DNA of 64,000 nucleotides, from NCBI GenBank assembly GCA_038501625.1, contig JAZAYU010000006.1, positions 14,510,638 to 14,574,637 on the forward strand. The letters run 5' to 3'. Source of the stretch: Corbicula japonica. Taxonomy: Eukaryota > Mollusca > Bivalvia > Venerida > Cyrenidae. Positions within the stretch are counted from its first letter, which is position 1, and the number at the start of each line of letters is the position of its first letter. This document shows positions 10,895 to 23,800 of the stretch, in pieces. Under the pieces are notes generated by a model that was not told the DNA's origin, made no database searches, and worked only from the letters and a program-made list of their open reading frames with translations. Made by a program: the position numbers and the translations under genes.

Positions 10895-13080
10895 GGTCAT
10901 TTCGTAACCTTACCATTTCGTAACCGCCAATTTTGGTCAATTCGTAACCATTGTCATGGTCATATCGTAGCCGTTCAAAAATCCTTTGGTCAATTCGTAA
11001 CCTTTTAATTTATGCTTTTGAAATATGTATAAAAATGATCTTTGTATAATCATTATATTATAAAGTATATTATAAGATGTCAATTAAGGGGGCACTTACA
11101 TTGCAAATGGCAAAACTGGCTAAAACATTAATTATTTAAATATTTTACAATTGTTAGAAATTGATATTTATGAAAAGATTTTCTTTTAATAACATTTGAA
11201 AATAAACATTTATTTATTCTTGAAACCAACAAATACATTTTATTATTGAAAATTAAACAGAAGGTTTAATGCAACTAATATTAATTAAAATGTGGTTTTA
11301 GTTGGTGATTTTTACAGGTATCAAATTGAAGGTATTATTTTAAAACGGTGTAATAAATAAAACAATAATCAAGATCGGAGGTGATAATAGTAATTGCAAT
11401 AAATCCAACTGATTAGCACATTAAATATTAAAATTATAATTATAACAACCAATATATATAACGACCAGTGGATAGAAAATGCTACGTGGGCCCCTTGCGA
11501 CTGGTCTGTATATGGAAACGCCGTCAGGACGAACAACGACTCTGAAGGGTATCACCGACGTCTTAACACCCGAGTACAGAGCCCTCCACCGTATGTTCTT
11601 CGTGCTTGTCAAGCTTCTTCATGGAGAGGCTAAATTTGTTTCAACACAAGTGAAGCTTGTCTCCATGAAGAAACTCACAAACACCAGAAGAAAACAACAA
11701 AACAGATGGAATCCAAGATATTTTCTACATGGGCAGAATACCTCTAAGGAGGGATGTCAGCGGAGTTGAGAAGTTGTCACGAGTGTATGCTAAATAATAA
11801 AAATGTACATTATGATTGTTGGTGAAAATTGTCATGGTGTGCATGTGCTATCATTTAAGTTATTTATTTCACTAAATAAATGAGATGTGCTATTATTTAT
11901 GTTTGTTAGTATTGTGTATATTGTATTATATCTTATATGGTGCTTGTTTAACATGTGCTAGATAGTATGTTTTTATATATGTATATCTAAATACACGTCT
12001 TTTGCATATATGTAAATAATTCATAAAAAATAATGTTTCTGGTTAGAATAGCATTAATGTATTAAAACTTATGATTATTGTAGATTAATTAAATTTATCC
12101 TTTCAAACTGTCTGTTACATTTATTTGTATAATGGGGCTTAAGATATTGAATTTGTTTATCATGTTTGCTTGTGATATGCATTTGAAATAAAGTTATAAA
12201 AATGAATTGGATTTCTCTCAATATTCAAGGAATTAACACACTGTTTTGAAAATATAACACTGTGGAATGTGCTATAAATTGAGATCGCTCATTTGAGAAT
12301 CGGTAATGAGGCATTAATTTTCAGGACTTAGACAAGTATTTCAGGAATGTCACACCTCCTGTACAAAGTGGTGACACAACAAAACTGATTCAGTGCCAGG
12401 GTTACGATCATGTTACACACAGTTGGTAATTTATAATTTTAATATCATAAAAAATACAAAATCGTTAAACGTCAAACTTGAAACTTTAACAATAAAACAA
12501 TTTAGACAAATCTTATATTTTTTCATCTTGAAGTGATCATCTGAAAAGAAATGTAATAAATTTAGGTTAACTAGAATACATTATTAAAACGGTGGTCGTT
12601 AAAATATTTCGAAAAATATCTTTTACCTTTCAATTATTTTCAATATTATTAATAAGAAACAAAAAAGATTTAACAATATTTATTTAAAAGTTTAAGTGAA
12701 AACATTTAGATAAAATTATAAACGTTAACTGAAATCACGAATTAAGAAATCTGATCCAAAATTATTAATTGCTCAATTTCCTTCATACATTTTGCTTTAT
12801 CAGTATCAGCACTGATGCTGATGTTTGTAGAGCATCTAGTACAAATACTAAATCCTTCAGTCAAATCGTAACAATTCAGTAAATAGTTTGATCAAAGATA
12901 TTTGATACCACAACGAGGTGTGAATGGTCCCATTAGCACCTCGTTTAGGATTTCAGTAGCTTTATTATAGCGCTTACGAACTGACCAAAGGATTTTTGAA
13001 TGGTTACGATATGACCAAGACAATGGTTACGAATCGACCAAAACTGTAAGGTTACGAAATGGTAAGGTTACGAAATGACC
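10895..13080 (+). mobile_element. Mutator-like (MULE) element with 108-bp TIRs
   Basis: Left TIR 10895-11002 is the near-perfect inverse of 12972-13080. Each TIR contains several copies of ggtcatttcgtaacc-like units. The interior is AT-rich and holds the 3' remnant of a transposase (11460-11769). I cannot define a target duplication. The surrounding gacatttcaacccc array obscures it. Confidence 0.7.
11460..11769 (+). pseudogene. MULE-type transposase C-terminal remnant (frameshifted)
   Basis: The frame from 11460 reads NDQWIENATWAPCDWSVY followed by RTNNDSEGYHRRLN. This is the characteristic W..(Y/F)G...RTNNDxEGxHxRLN block of MULE/FLYWCH-type transposases. About 45 codons on, the homology moves to another frame: FVLVKLLHGEAKFVSTQVKL, ending at 11769. 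So there is a frameshift near 11590-11600, and the N-terminal catalytic part is absent. Not functional. Confidence 0.65.
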
Positions 13081-13083
13081 AGA

Positions 13084-13248
13084 TACCCATTTCAACCCAT
13101 AACCCATTGGACATTTCAACCCATGAAATAAAGACATATCGACCCCTATTATTACATTTCAAAGCTTAATTTTAAAGACATTTCAACCCCAATTATTGAA
13201 GACATTTCAACCCCTCTGGTGGAAAAAACAAAGACATTTCAACCCCTA
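13084..13248 (+). repeat. gacatttcaacccc minisatellite, right block
   Basis: Six or more copies of (g)acatttcaaccc(c), some degenerate, spaced 15-45 bp. Confidence 0.7.
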
Positions 13249-13983
13249 CTAATTTATATTATATACAACATGACAACATGGGGTATACGTATATTATAAA
13301 ACAAACACATTTGTTTTCGGATATATATTTTTACATGAAAAGCGTGTTTTTGTTCATAAGTAATGCATATGAAAATACATGCACTTGCAGCCTCGTAAGT
13401 AAAAATATTCCATTTTCCGAAGAAAACACATGTGCATTGCTGAAAAATTTACTCGCCCAGTCAGTCGAGTGTTTTGGCCACTTTACTTGACCCAACCGAT
13501 CATTTACTCTCCATGACAACGGTCAAGTGGAATTCTACACCTCTGACTTTGAGAGGTCCAGCAATCAATATTTATTCCAAGTTCTAGTTTTATCCCCTTA
13601 TTGATTTAATAAATTTATGTCATATGTTTTATATTATAAAAGTATGCAAATCTTAAAAAAAGTGAAATATGCATATCAGGAATCACCACACTCAGAAAAC
13701 ACAGTATCCACACACAACGAAAAAGAAGAGAGAAAGACAGAGCATGTTTGTTATAAGTATTGTCAATTCAAATAAGACGCCACAAACAATTAACGAAAAA
13801 GAGTACCCTTGGTATTACTACCTTGGAACAGTCAGTGGCAAAACAAATTGCCACTGGGGGTTTAAACCAGGTTCTAGGGTGCACCAACCTCTCACTCTTA
13901 AGAGGTTCTCACATCTCAAAACAAGTACAAGTTGTCTTGGTGAAATAACTCCAACCCACCCATCAGCTCAACAATGTTGCATG

Positions 13984-14351
13984 TGTGGCAGATTTGCGTC
14001 TGGGTAAGAGTAACCTTGACCAGGATTCGAACTTCGGATCTCCCGCTTACCATGCCGACGCTCTACCAATTGAGCTACTGAGGCCACTGGTAGAAATCTA
14101 CTACATTTCCTCCCAACTTTTACGAGACATTTCCAACTAACTTGGAAATGTTCGCAAGGTTCTGCCTAGGTTCGGGTCATGCTTCACCTGAAAGATCTCC
14201 AAGGGTAAGTGCCCTGTCCAAGATGCCACTGTGGCAGATTTTGGTCTAGGAAGAGTAGCCTTGACCAGGATTTGAACCTTGTACCACCGGCTTACCATGC
14301 CGACGCATTACCAATTGAGCTACCGAGGCCACTGGTATGAAATCTACTACA
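13984..14351 (-). mobile_element. tRNA-derived SINE, partly duplicated, flanked by CATG
   Basis: The related copy near 42950 reads straight through gttgcatgcaaaagc, while here CATG (13980-13983 and 14352-14355) flanks 368 bp. The insert holds two tRNA-like units on the minus strand, in a partial tandem duplication of the block from tggcagattt to gaaatctactac. Confidence 0.7.
14013..14085 (-). ncRNA. tRNA-Thr-like SINE head (pol III boxes A and B)
   Basis: On the minus strand: box A TAGCTCAATTGGTAGAGC, a loop compatible with anticodon GGT (Thr), and box B GTTCGAATCC. The acceptor stem does not pair properly, so this is tRNA-derived rather than a working tRNA. A second, more decayed unit (box B GTTCAAATCC) lies at 14260-14330. 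Confidence 0.65.
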
Positions 14352-14784
14352 CATGCAAAAGCACACAAACATATAAATCATAAGAAGCTAATAACATTGA
14401 AAAGCCAAATGGAAATAAAAAAATAGAATAATATATAAATTAGCAACTGTGCAGTTTGCATGACAGGATGCAGACTGTACTTACATGTACCTTTCTAGCC
14501 ACTCCCTAAAATACAGAACTACTTGTAACTTTGTAAACAATGCAGGCTTGATATAAGGAATTGTTATATACATGTTTATTCAAAGACTGTTCAGATCGGC
14601 AGGTGACTCTTGCAGACATAAACAGAGAAAGTTACATATTTATATATATATAAAATATTGTGCTATAGCAGACATTGATCTTATTCTATGTGATTTCAAA
14701 GCATAAGTTGAACTTTTGTTTTCATATACAGCTTACAAGGCTTTCAGAAAGAAGTTCTTGTGACAACAGTTGTGAAGACTAAAA

Positions 14785-14876
14785 ATGAAACTAGCAGTCT
14801 ACAATGAAATAATTCACTTAATGCACATGTACAAATCCCGGGATGCCCTGCCACTGATTGCAGAGAAGTTCCCAAG
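14785..14876 (+). CDS. CDIN1: CDIN1 exon 1 (coding)
   Basis: ATG at 14785; codes [16 protein letters not shown]... to AEKFP plus two bases. Donor AAG|GTATGA. AG acceptors at about 14731 or 14745 upstream suggest a spliced 5' UTR whose first exon I cannot place. Confidence 0.9.
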
Positions 14877-17800
14877 GTATGATATACAGTTATTCTGCTT
14901 TATGCCATCTGTTGGTACTTTCCAAAATTTCTTTAACATATCATGAAGAAAACTACAATTTACAATTGAGCAGTTGCAAATATTTCATTGAAGTTATCTC
15001 TCATTTAAATTCTTACTTGTTTAGCTTCCTCTAAGTCCAGTATATGTTTCCTTACAAGATAGCATTTATCTTTAAGCCAGAGAAAACAGATGTTCAAAAC
15101 ACTGTCCCAAAGGTTTCTTGTTTACCTAAGTACTTCAGGAGCATTAGTTGTCTAAGTTTACAATAGTATTTGGTTTTCGCATACATTGGCATATAGCACA
15201 CTTTGTTCTTTAACCCTTTACTCCAAAGGATATAACTGAATCTCCTTTTCAACCAATCATAATTCATATGCTTGAGATTTGTCTCAAATTTCAGTTTTAT
15301 GATCCTGGGCAGTCTATATGCTTAAATATTTACCAAATCAGATAGTGCCTTTACTGTGTTGCCTAAGAAAAGGCGATATATAGGGAATACCCTGGCAGTC
15401 CATCAGTCTATCCATCACATAAACTTAACATTGAATAAAACATTTCTTAATATTTCTTCATCAAAGTTTCAAATAATATTGCTTATGACAACACGGTCGT
15501 GATAATGCCAAAATCTTTAGGTTGAGGTCACATTTATCTGAGTTATGCCCCATTATGTACTTGGAATGTTTATCCTGAAAAAGTACCAGAGGGTGACACA
15601 AGTGTTCAACTTAACACCTATCTTGTTGTATATTTCAGTGTAAGCTTGAATGCTCTAGGCAGCATATTTTCTCAGGATTATCAGAAGAAGATGAGGAAGA
15701 CCCACTACCTGCACTACAGTCCGGAGGCTGTCGCAAAATATTATGACATGTAAGCACACATACTAGGAAAATTCAGTTATATGGTAGTGCTTGAGTTGAT
15801 TTCCCTTTATTTCCTTGCTATCGGTGCCCTGCAAATACACTTTGTTTAATGTTATGGAAGCAAGTTAAATCAACATGGAAGTGTTGAAATAAAGAACCTC
15901 TGCACAGGACTGTCATTTTGCTGCATATCTTGAAATAATCTTTCATCTTCCTAATTGGGCGTTTTCTGATTTTCTCTTGTTACCACATCCATTCCAGTTG
16001 TATTGGAATTTCATCGTGGCTGCATTAAACTGATTAAGAAGAAGCCTCTGAGTTAGATATGCAGCAAAATTTCCTGTGCTAAAGCTTACACAGTACATGG
16101 CCAAAGATCTTAAACCTGAGTATGGAGACCTGTCTCAAATCTCAAGCTTCTGATTGGCTGAAATGGGTACCAGTTGCCATTTTAGCCAATCAGATCCTTG
16201 AGCTTTGAGTCTGGTCTCCAGTTTTAGTTTTATGATCTTGAGCTCAGGGCTTGAGATTATAAAAGTGAGATTTGAAACCAGTCTCAAATCTCAAGCATCT
16301 ATTGGCTGAAATGGAGACAATGCAGCCAATCAGATCCTTAAGATTTGAGACTGGTTTTCATTCTCACTTTTATAATCTTGGTCACAAATGTTATATTACT
16401 GCCAGTTCAATGGTAAACTCAGCTGGTTTATGTCATTGTTGGTCAGCTGCTGAGCAGGTGCAGTGCTGGATGGTTGGGTGCCAGCAGCCAACCTGTTCAC
16501 TCTGCCCATAATGCTTTCAAGCATTTCAAGCATTCCCTTATAAATCCATTGGTTTTACATGATTAACTTGCATGGTTGTTATGTCTGTTCCGACTACCTC
16601 TTTAAACCTGTTAATGTCATTGCTGATCTGGTGACCCTCCAGGGAATGCAGTGGCAAAGTCTCACTGAGTTTATAGAAATACCCACCTGCTGTCCTTCAC
16701 AGCAACTGATAATCAATTGTTCACAAGGCTGTTAACACTACTCAGTATTCTAACCAGGGCCCAAGATCATAAAACTAAATCTGTAGACCAGTCACAAATC
16801 TTAAGCATGGTGACTTGTCGAATGAGATTAGAGACTGGTCTCCAATCTTGGTTTTATGATCTTCAGCTCTGAATCTTAAACTTGGAAGTATCTACTGCCT
16901 GATATACAACAACTTTTATTTGAATTACTACACTTTAATTATGTTTGAAATTAAAATATTTTTAATGTTAAAGATGTTTCAATTTAAGGTTTGTGAAAGG
17001 TGTGCAAAATGGGGAGAGACAAATCTTGATAACTCTATCAGACCAGGTAAGACTGCTGAATTTACATTAGCCTTCATGACAACCATGCTTACTGTAGTTG
17101 CTCACTGTTTTCATGTACTATATTGTTATAGTAAATCAGAGACACTTCATGGCCCAAGATCATAAAACTAAAATTTGAGATCAGTCTCAAATCTCAAGCA
17201 TCTGATTGACAGAGATGGCAACCAGTTACCATTTCAGCCAATCAGATGCTTGAGATTTGAGACTGGTCTCCAGATTTAGTTTTATGATCTTGGGCACAGC
17301 CGTAACCTGAACATACAAAACATAAATGTTTTGCAACTGCAGTATAATAAGATTTTTAGACTGAGATTTTTAAATTTCAGCTAGATTTATCTCCTGCCTT
17401 GTTAGGACGTATAATACTGGAGCGTCACCTTTCCAATTCAAAATTCAATGGAGAACCTGGTGAGTATGTTTGTCTTGTTCACTGACATTTTATTATATCA
17501 GTTATAAAAATAAAATTAACAAAAAATCTTTTTAAAATGCCACTATTCAAAGAATATGTTGAGAGCTATGTTACTGTTATAATTGTCACACTTCAGGTTA
17601 ACCCATTTCTCCCTATATACATGATCTTTATGCATGTGCAATCAGTGTAGATCCTGATCAGCTGGAACGTCCATGACTTCTGATCTGAATCTGAGCTTGT
17701 TCCATCTTGCTCGGAAATAACCTAATGAATAAAAAAGTGAACAGTGTAGATCGTGATCAGATGGCATGGATGTGAAAATTGGAGTAAAAGAAGCATTTAT

Positions 17801-20800
17801 TTTCACAATATTACAGACTTCCATTAGAATCAGAACTAAAAAGCAGATCTAAAATGTTATAGTTGATGTTTAGGTTGTCTGATACGTTTCATGAAAATGG
17901 ATATTTTAAAATTATTAAAGGTAATTTTATTGATTGATATTAATGACAATTATTGTATGGAAGCATAAATTATTCGGAAAAAGTTTTTTCTTTTTATTTG
18001 ATATAAATTCTAAAATGTTTTTTTTCCAGAAAAACCATAGAATTCCTGAGTCACTTAAATATGCTTTAACCCTTTCCTTGATATATACGCATTTTTACGC
18101 ATGTGCAACCAGTGTAGATCCAGATCAGCCGGCACATCCGTGCCATCTGATCAGGATCTGCACTGGTCGCGTTTTGGTCACAGATGTGCCAGCTGATCTG
18201 GAACTGGATGTTCGCCCTAGCAATAAAGGTTTATCTATACAGGAAAGGGTTAAAAACAACCTTACAAATCATCAGATTGTCACCTACAAAATCACAAAAT
18301 TGCATGATGAACGTTGTATTGTATATATTGTTAACATAAAGACATATTTTACTGAAGATTGGTGTATTTTATATATTACTGCGTTCATTTACACTGGATA
18401 TTACATATTTAGGTCATTTTTTTACCTTTGCTGATAGCGTTATGAATTGACTGTTCTAAAAATATACTTGGGGAAAACTACTAAAGCAAATCTAGGTATT
18501 GTGGGCAGTCATCAGATCTTACAATTTGTAAGATCTGACTTTAGTGAGAGTGAAAAATCAGATACATGTATTTGTTTCCTTGTTTAGCACCAAAGGCATT
18601 TGTCACACAGTTGATGAAAGAACCCTCACTAATTGAGGAACCATATCTGGCTGTAGAAATTCAACAGGTAACATATTTTGTGGCTCTATATGCTTTCTTT
18701 TTAAAACTTTAAAAGAGTCTTGATCATGTTGAAACCAAGTACTTAGAGCATTGATTTTTAAAGGGGTTCTTATGTTGACTTAGGTGTACTGATGCAAGAT
18801 TTCCATTGTATTGTATTTTCTACAGAAAGTCCATTTAAAACAAACCCTAGTAAAATGGCCCCCAGTCAAAACAGACTTATTTTGGTCAGAACATCCTTTT
18901 TATGCCCCCGCCATGAAATGGCGACGGGCATTAAGAGTTGCTCCTGTCCGTCCGTTCGTCTGTCCGTCCGATATTCTCGTGAACGCAACTCCTCCTACAC
19001 TACTGGTGGGAATTTAATGAAACTTTACCACAATGCTTGGCCTGATATGTTGTTGTGCATAAAGGTGGGGTTTCGCTCTTACATGTTACGTTCACAAGTT
19101 ATGGCCCTTTGATACTTCCATTTACATTAGTTTTAATAGGAGTATATCTCGTGAACGCAACTCCTCCTACACTACTGGTGGCAATTAAATGAAACTTTAC
19201 CACAATGCTTGGCCTGATATGTTGTTGTGCATAAAGGTGGGGTTTTGCTCTTACATGTTCCGTTCAGAAGTTATGGCCCTTTGATACTTCCATTTACATT
19301 AGTTTTAATAGGAATATATCTTGTTTCTTATATTTTGTGTTGAGCAAAATATGCATTTTGCCCATAACTTTAAAACTACTTGAGATACTGCCTTGAAACT
19401 TGAAATATATTTTCACCATCAAAATATACATCATAACCAACAAGACCCATAACCCTGCTTCCAATATTTTTCAAATTATGCCCCTTTTTCACTTACATTT
19501 TGTGTTAAGAAAAATATACACTTTGCCCTTAACTTCGTTTGGAATGGAGGGATTTCAAAATAACTTGGAACAAATGTTCAGCATAACAAGGCGGTGTGTT
19601 GTGACAATACCCATGCCTGTAGGTCCAAGGTCAAGGTCACTGTTACTATAGAATTTTCTTGCAAAATCTTGTCCGCTCTGTAACTTTGTTTTTTCTTATT
19701 GGATTTTTAAATAACTTGGTATAATTGTTCACCATATCAAGACGGTATGTCACGTACATGCCCAAACCTTTAGGTCGAAGTTGACGGTCACTGTTACTAA
19801 AAATAGAATTTTCTTGTCCAGGCTGTTACTTTGTTATGAATGGAGGGATTTCAAAATAACTTGGCACAAATGTTCACCATGACAGGGCGATGTGTTGCGT
19901 ATCATGCCCATGCCTGTAGGTCAAAGGTCAAGGTCACTGTTACTAAAAATAGAATTCTCTTGTCCGGGCTGTTACTTTGTTATGAATGGAGGGATTTCAA
20001 AATAACTTTGCACAAATGTTCACCATGACAGGTCGATGTGCCGCGTAACATGTCCATGCCTGTAGGTCAAAGGTCAAGGTCACTGTTACTAAAAATAGAA
20101 TTCTCTTGTCCGGGCTTACTTTGTTATGAATGGAGGGATTTCAAAATAACTTTGCACAAATGTTCACTATGACAAGGCAGTGTGTCCGCACAATACCCAA
20201 GCCTGAAGGTCCAAGGTCAAGGTCACTGTTACTAAAATTATAATTTTCTTGTCCGGGCTGTAACTTCATTTTAAATGGAGGGATTTCAAAGTAACTTGAC
20301 ACAAATGTTCACCATAACAGGGCGGTGTATTGCGTACCATGCCCATACCTGTAGGTCAATGTCACTGTTACTAAAAATAGAATTCTCTTGTCCGGGCTGT
20401 AACTTTGTTAAGAATAGATTGATTTCAAAATAACTTGACACAAATGTTCATCATGACAAGATGGTGTGTCCCGTACCATGCCCATGCCTGTAGGTCAAAG
20501 GTCAAGGTCACTGTTACTAAAATAGAATTTTATGGTCAGGGTTGTAACTACATTAGTAATAGAGTAATTTCAAAATAACTTGGCAGAAATGTTAACCATG
20601 ACAAGGTGGTGAGTCGTGTACCATGTCCATGCCTGTAGGTCCAAGGTCAAGGTCACTGTTACTAAAAATAGAATTTTCTTGTCCAGGCTATAACTTTGTT
20701 TTGAATGGAGGGTTTTCAAAATAACTTGGCACAAATGTTCACCATGACAAGGCAGTGTGTTGCGTACATTACCCATGCCTGTAAGTCCAAGGTCAAGGTC

Positions 20801-23800
20801 ACAGTTACTAAAACTTGAATTTACTTGTTCAGGCTATAACTTCTTTAAGAATGAAGGGATTTCAAAATAACTTGGCACAAATGTTCACTATGACATTGCA
20901 TTGCATTGACACCAACTTCTTCACAGACATTTCCGTAATGAGAAGACAACATTGCCACAAATACAAATAATTTACTTGATCATCAAGTTTATGCATATTC
21001 TTATAATTACTCGAACATCACTGTCTTTGAAATGCTATTATTCCCATCATTGCACATTAGTATCTGAAAACGATGCATAGCAGGGGCATCCGTGTCCTAT
21101 GGACACATTTCTAGTTAAAAATGATTTTGGTTATTTATTTTAATAATAATAATAATAAGTTTTTAAGTAGTGGCTTATGCTATTTTGTCTGTTTTGAAGG
21201 ATCGTAACACATGCCAATTTCAGAGACCGACTCGGGTTGTCAGAAATGGGAGAAGCTGTTTGCAGTAATTGAGAGAAATTATTATTAGTTTTTGGCTTTC
21301 TTTATTGAGCAGAAAGGCTCATCAAAGGGACAAACTTGGGACATCTGGTACATCTGAGAAACTATTTCTCCCATCATTCCCCAAAGTTTATGTAATGTAC
21401 TGCAATTTTTTGATTTCAGTTAGATTTAAACTTGCAACCAAAACATCAAACGCTTGGCACGGCATCTGATAATTAATTTGAAAAGTAGCTGAAAAGTTTA
21501 ATTGACAGAATGCTGTTCATAGTTCATCACATCTTCAGGTTGCTTTACTTTAAGCCACACCTTTGTTATTGCTTTAGTGCTACATGTACCATTCAGATCT
21601 TTAGAAAACAAAATTTTCAAAATTCAAGGAGAATCAACCCACAACCAAAATTGATTTGCAGCAAAACCTTACTTGGAAGTTGAACGCAGAGTCTTTGATT
21701 GGAGCGGCAGTTTCTAACAGGAGTCTCGTGACAAAAAACGTGTTCGTTGCCTTTTAAAGTATTGCAGTCCAACAGGTGTTTATGGAGGTTGCTCGCTGGT
21801 TCAAAACGTAATTGAAATTTCTAGTAAGATAGTCTTCTGGGTAATGTTTGCATTATTTCAGTTAATATTAACCCTTTCCTGTACAGATACACCTTTATTG
21901 CTAGGGCAAACAGTTTAGATCCAGATCAGCCGGCACATCTGTGCCGTCTGATCAGGATCTAAACTGTTCACTTTTTGATTCATTAGGTTATTTCTGACCA
22001 AAATGCCACCAGTGCAGATCCAGATCAGATGGCACGGATGTGCCGGCTGATCTGGATCTACACTGGTCGCACACGCGTAAAAATGTGTATATATCAAGGA
22101 AAGGGTTAACAGTGTGTTTGTGTTGCAGTGTATACTCGGAGATGATCACTATGGGCCACTCTGTGACAGCATCAAACAGTATCCTTTGTATAATTGACTG
22201 GAAAGATTTGTTAGCAATTTTAATACCTTTAAAGCATTGGGTTTGACATGGGATTACAAAGTTTAAATTCTTATATTAATTTTGCTGTTTATTGGTTACA
22301 CAATATATTTTTAAGCATAAATGTGATATTGACTGCAAGTGTTTATTGATCAAGTATTTACTTATATTCTGAGATTAAATACATTATTCAGTGTATACAT
22401 TCTGTACAGTGATAGGTACTATATCACCTTAACTGTACTTAGCTCCATCGGCCATGAGTATGAGTTCAAACTGAATAGAACACTTGATAGACTGGGACAG
22501 GCATACATAGGTATCACATTATTATTTTGCTATAGCCTATGTGTGACCAGTGTAGACCGAAACTAGAAAAATTGAGCTGTCGGATTATGGTATAATTAGT
22601 TTGTTTATCCCTTTCCTCCATATATACGCATTTTTACGCATGTGTGACCAGTTTAGATCGAGATCAGCCAGCACATCTGTGCCGTCTGATTAGGATCTGC
22701 ACTGGTCACGTTTTGGTCAGAAATAATCTAACAAATCAAAAAGCAAACAGTTTAGATTCAGAGCAGACAACATGGATGTGCCAGCTGATCTGGATCTAAA
22801 CTGTTCGCCCATGCAATAAAGGTTCTTAGCAACTGGTCACTACTAGTTTGTTGATCACTTGTTAGCTTAATCATTAATGATTTGTGTTTGTTTTTCATCA
22901 CTAATCTTATTGATCACTCTGAAGCTGGATTTCTTATCAATAATTAAGTATATGTTAAGTAGTCACTGTCTTATTAAAGCAATCAAGGTTAAAATTCTTC
23001 ATTCACACATTTGAGCAATATCAAGGTTGCCTAAGAAATAAGTACCAATATACAGCACATACATTTCTCTAGAAACTGCTCAAAGGTTATATACAAGATA
23101 AAATTGAGTAATATTTTTGATATTTTGTATTATGTTTCCTTCAATTTCTTCCTTGCACTTATCAGAAATGATCTGAAACTTGTTTTCTAAGTTGAACTTT
23201 AATGTTTTCAGGTGAGGATCAAATGAGACTGAAAGGATATGACAAGACTCCTGATGTCAAGTTAGAGGTACCAATTGGTAAGTGCCAAGTTTGAAAAGTG
23301 TCAAGTGAAAGTACCATACTGTGTGACAGGTGTCAAGTTAGAGGTGCCAATTGGTAAGTGCCAAGTTTGACAAGTGTCAAGTAAAATTACCATACGGTGT
23401 GACAGGTGTCAAGTTAGAGGTGCCAATTGGTAAGTGCCAAGTTTGACAAGTGTCGAGTAAAATTACCATTCTGTGTGACAGGTGTCAAGTTAGAGGTACC
23501 AATTGGTAAGTGCCAAGTTTGACAAGTGTTAAGAAAAATTACCATACTGTGTGACAGGTGTCAAGTTAGAGGTGCCAATTGGTAAGTGTCAAGTTTAACA
23601 AGTGTCAAGTAAAATTACCATACTGTGTGACAGATGTCAAGTTAGAGGTACTAGTTGGTAAGTGCCAAGTTTGACAAGTGTCAAGTGAAAGTACCATAAT
23701 GTGTGACAGGTGTCAAGTTAGAGGTACTAATTGGTAAATGCCAAGTTTGACAAGTGTCAAGAAAAATTACCATACTGTGTGACAGGTGTCAAGTTAGAGG

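Larger units (their letters stand above)
13655..14410. mobile_element. 3' tail copy of the Penelope-like family, split by a SINE
   Basis: Matches 42626-42985 along its length (tgaaatatgcatatcagg, then tgccactgggggtttaaacc, then gtgcaccaacctc, then gcaaaagcacacaaacat). The reverse transcriptase gene itself is absent here. The SINE at 13984-14351 interrupts it. Confidence 0.65.

Noticed and set aside
11479..11769. 96-codon open frame as a new small gene
   Set aside because: Its second half is the tail of a MULE transposase, and its first half is out of frame with the conserved block; a pseudogene fragment.
14013..14085. Functional tRNA-Thr gene
   Set aside because: Acceptor stem does not pair, a decayed duplicate lies beside it, and it sits inside a defined 368-bp insertion, so it is a SINE.
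16272..16511. 79-codon frame in CDIN1 intron 2
   Set aside because: Reads through a CCAAT hairpin; no match to CDIN1 and no splice support.
18792..19112. 106-codon frame in CDIN1 intron 5
   Set aside because: Lies over the head and first units of a family C repeat, with no protein features.
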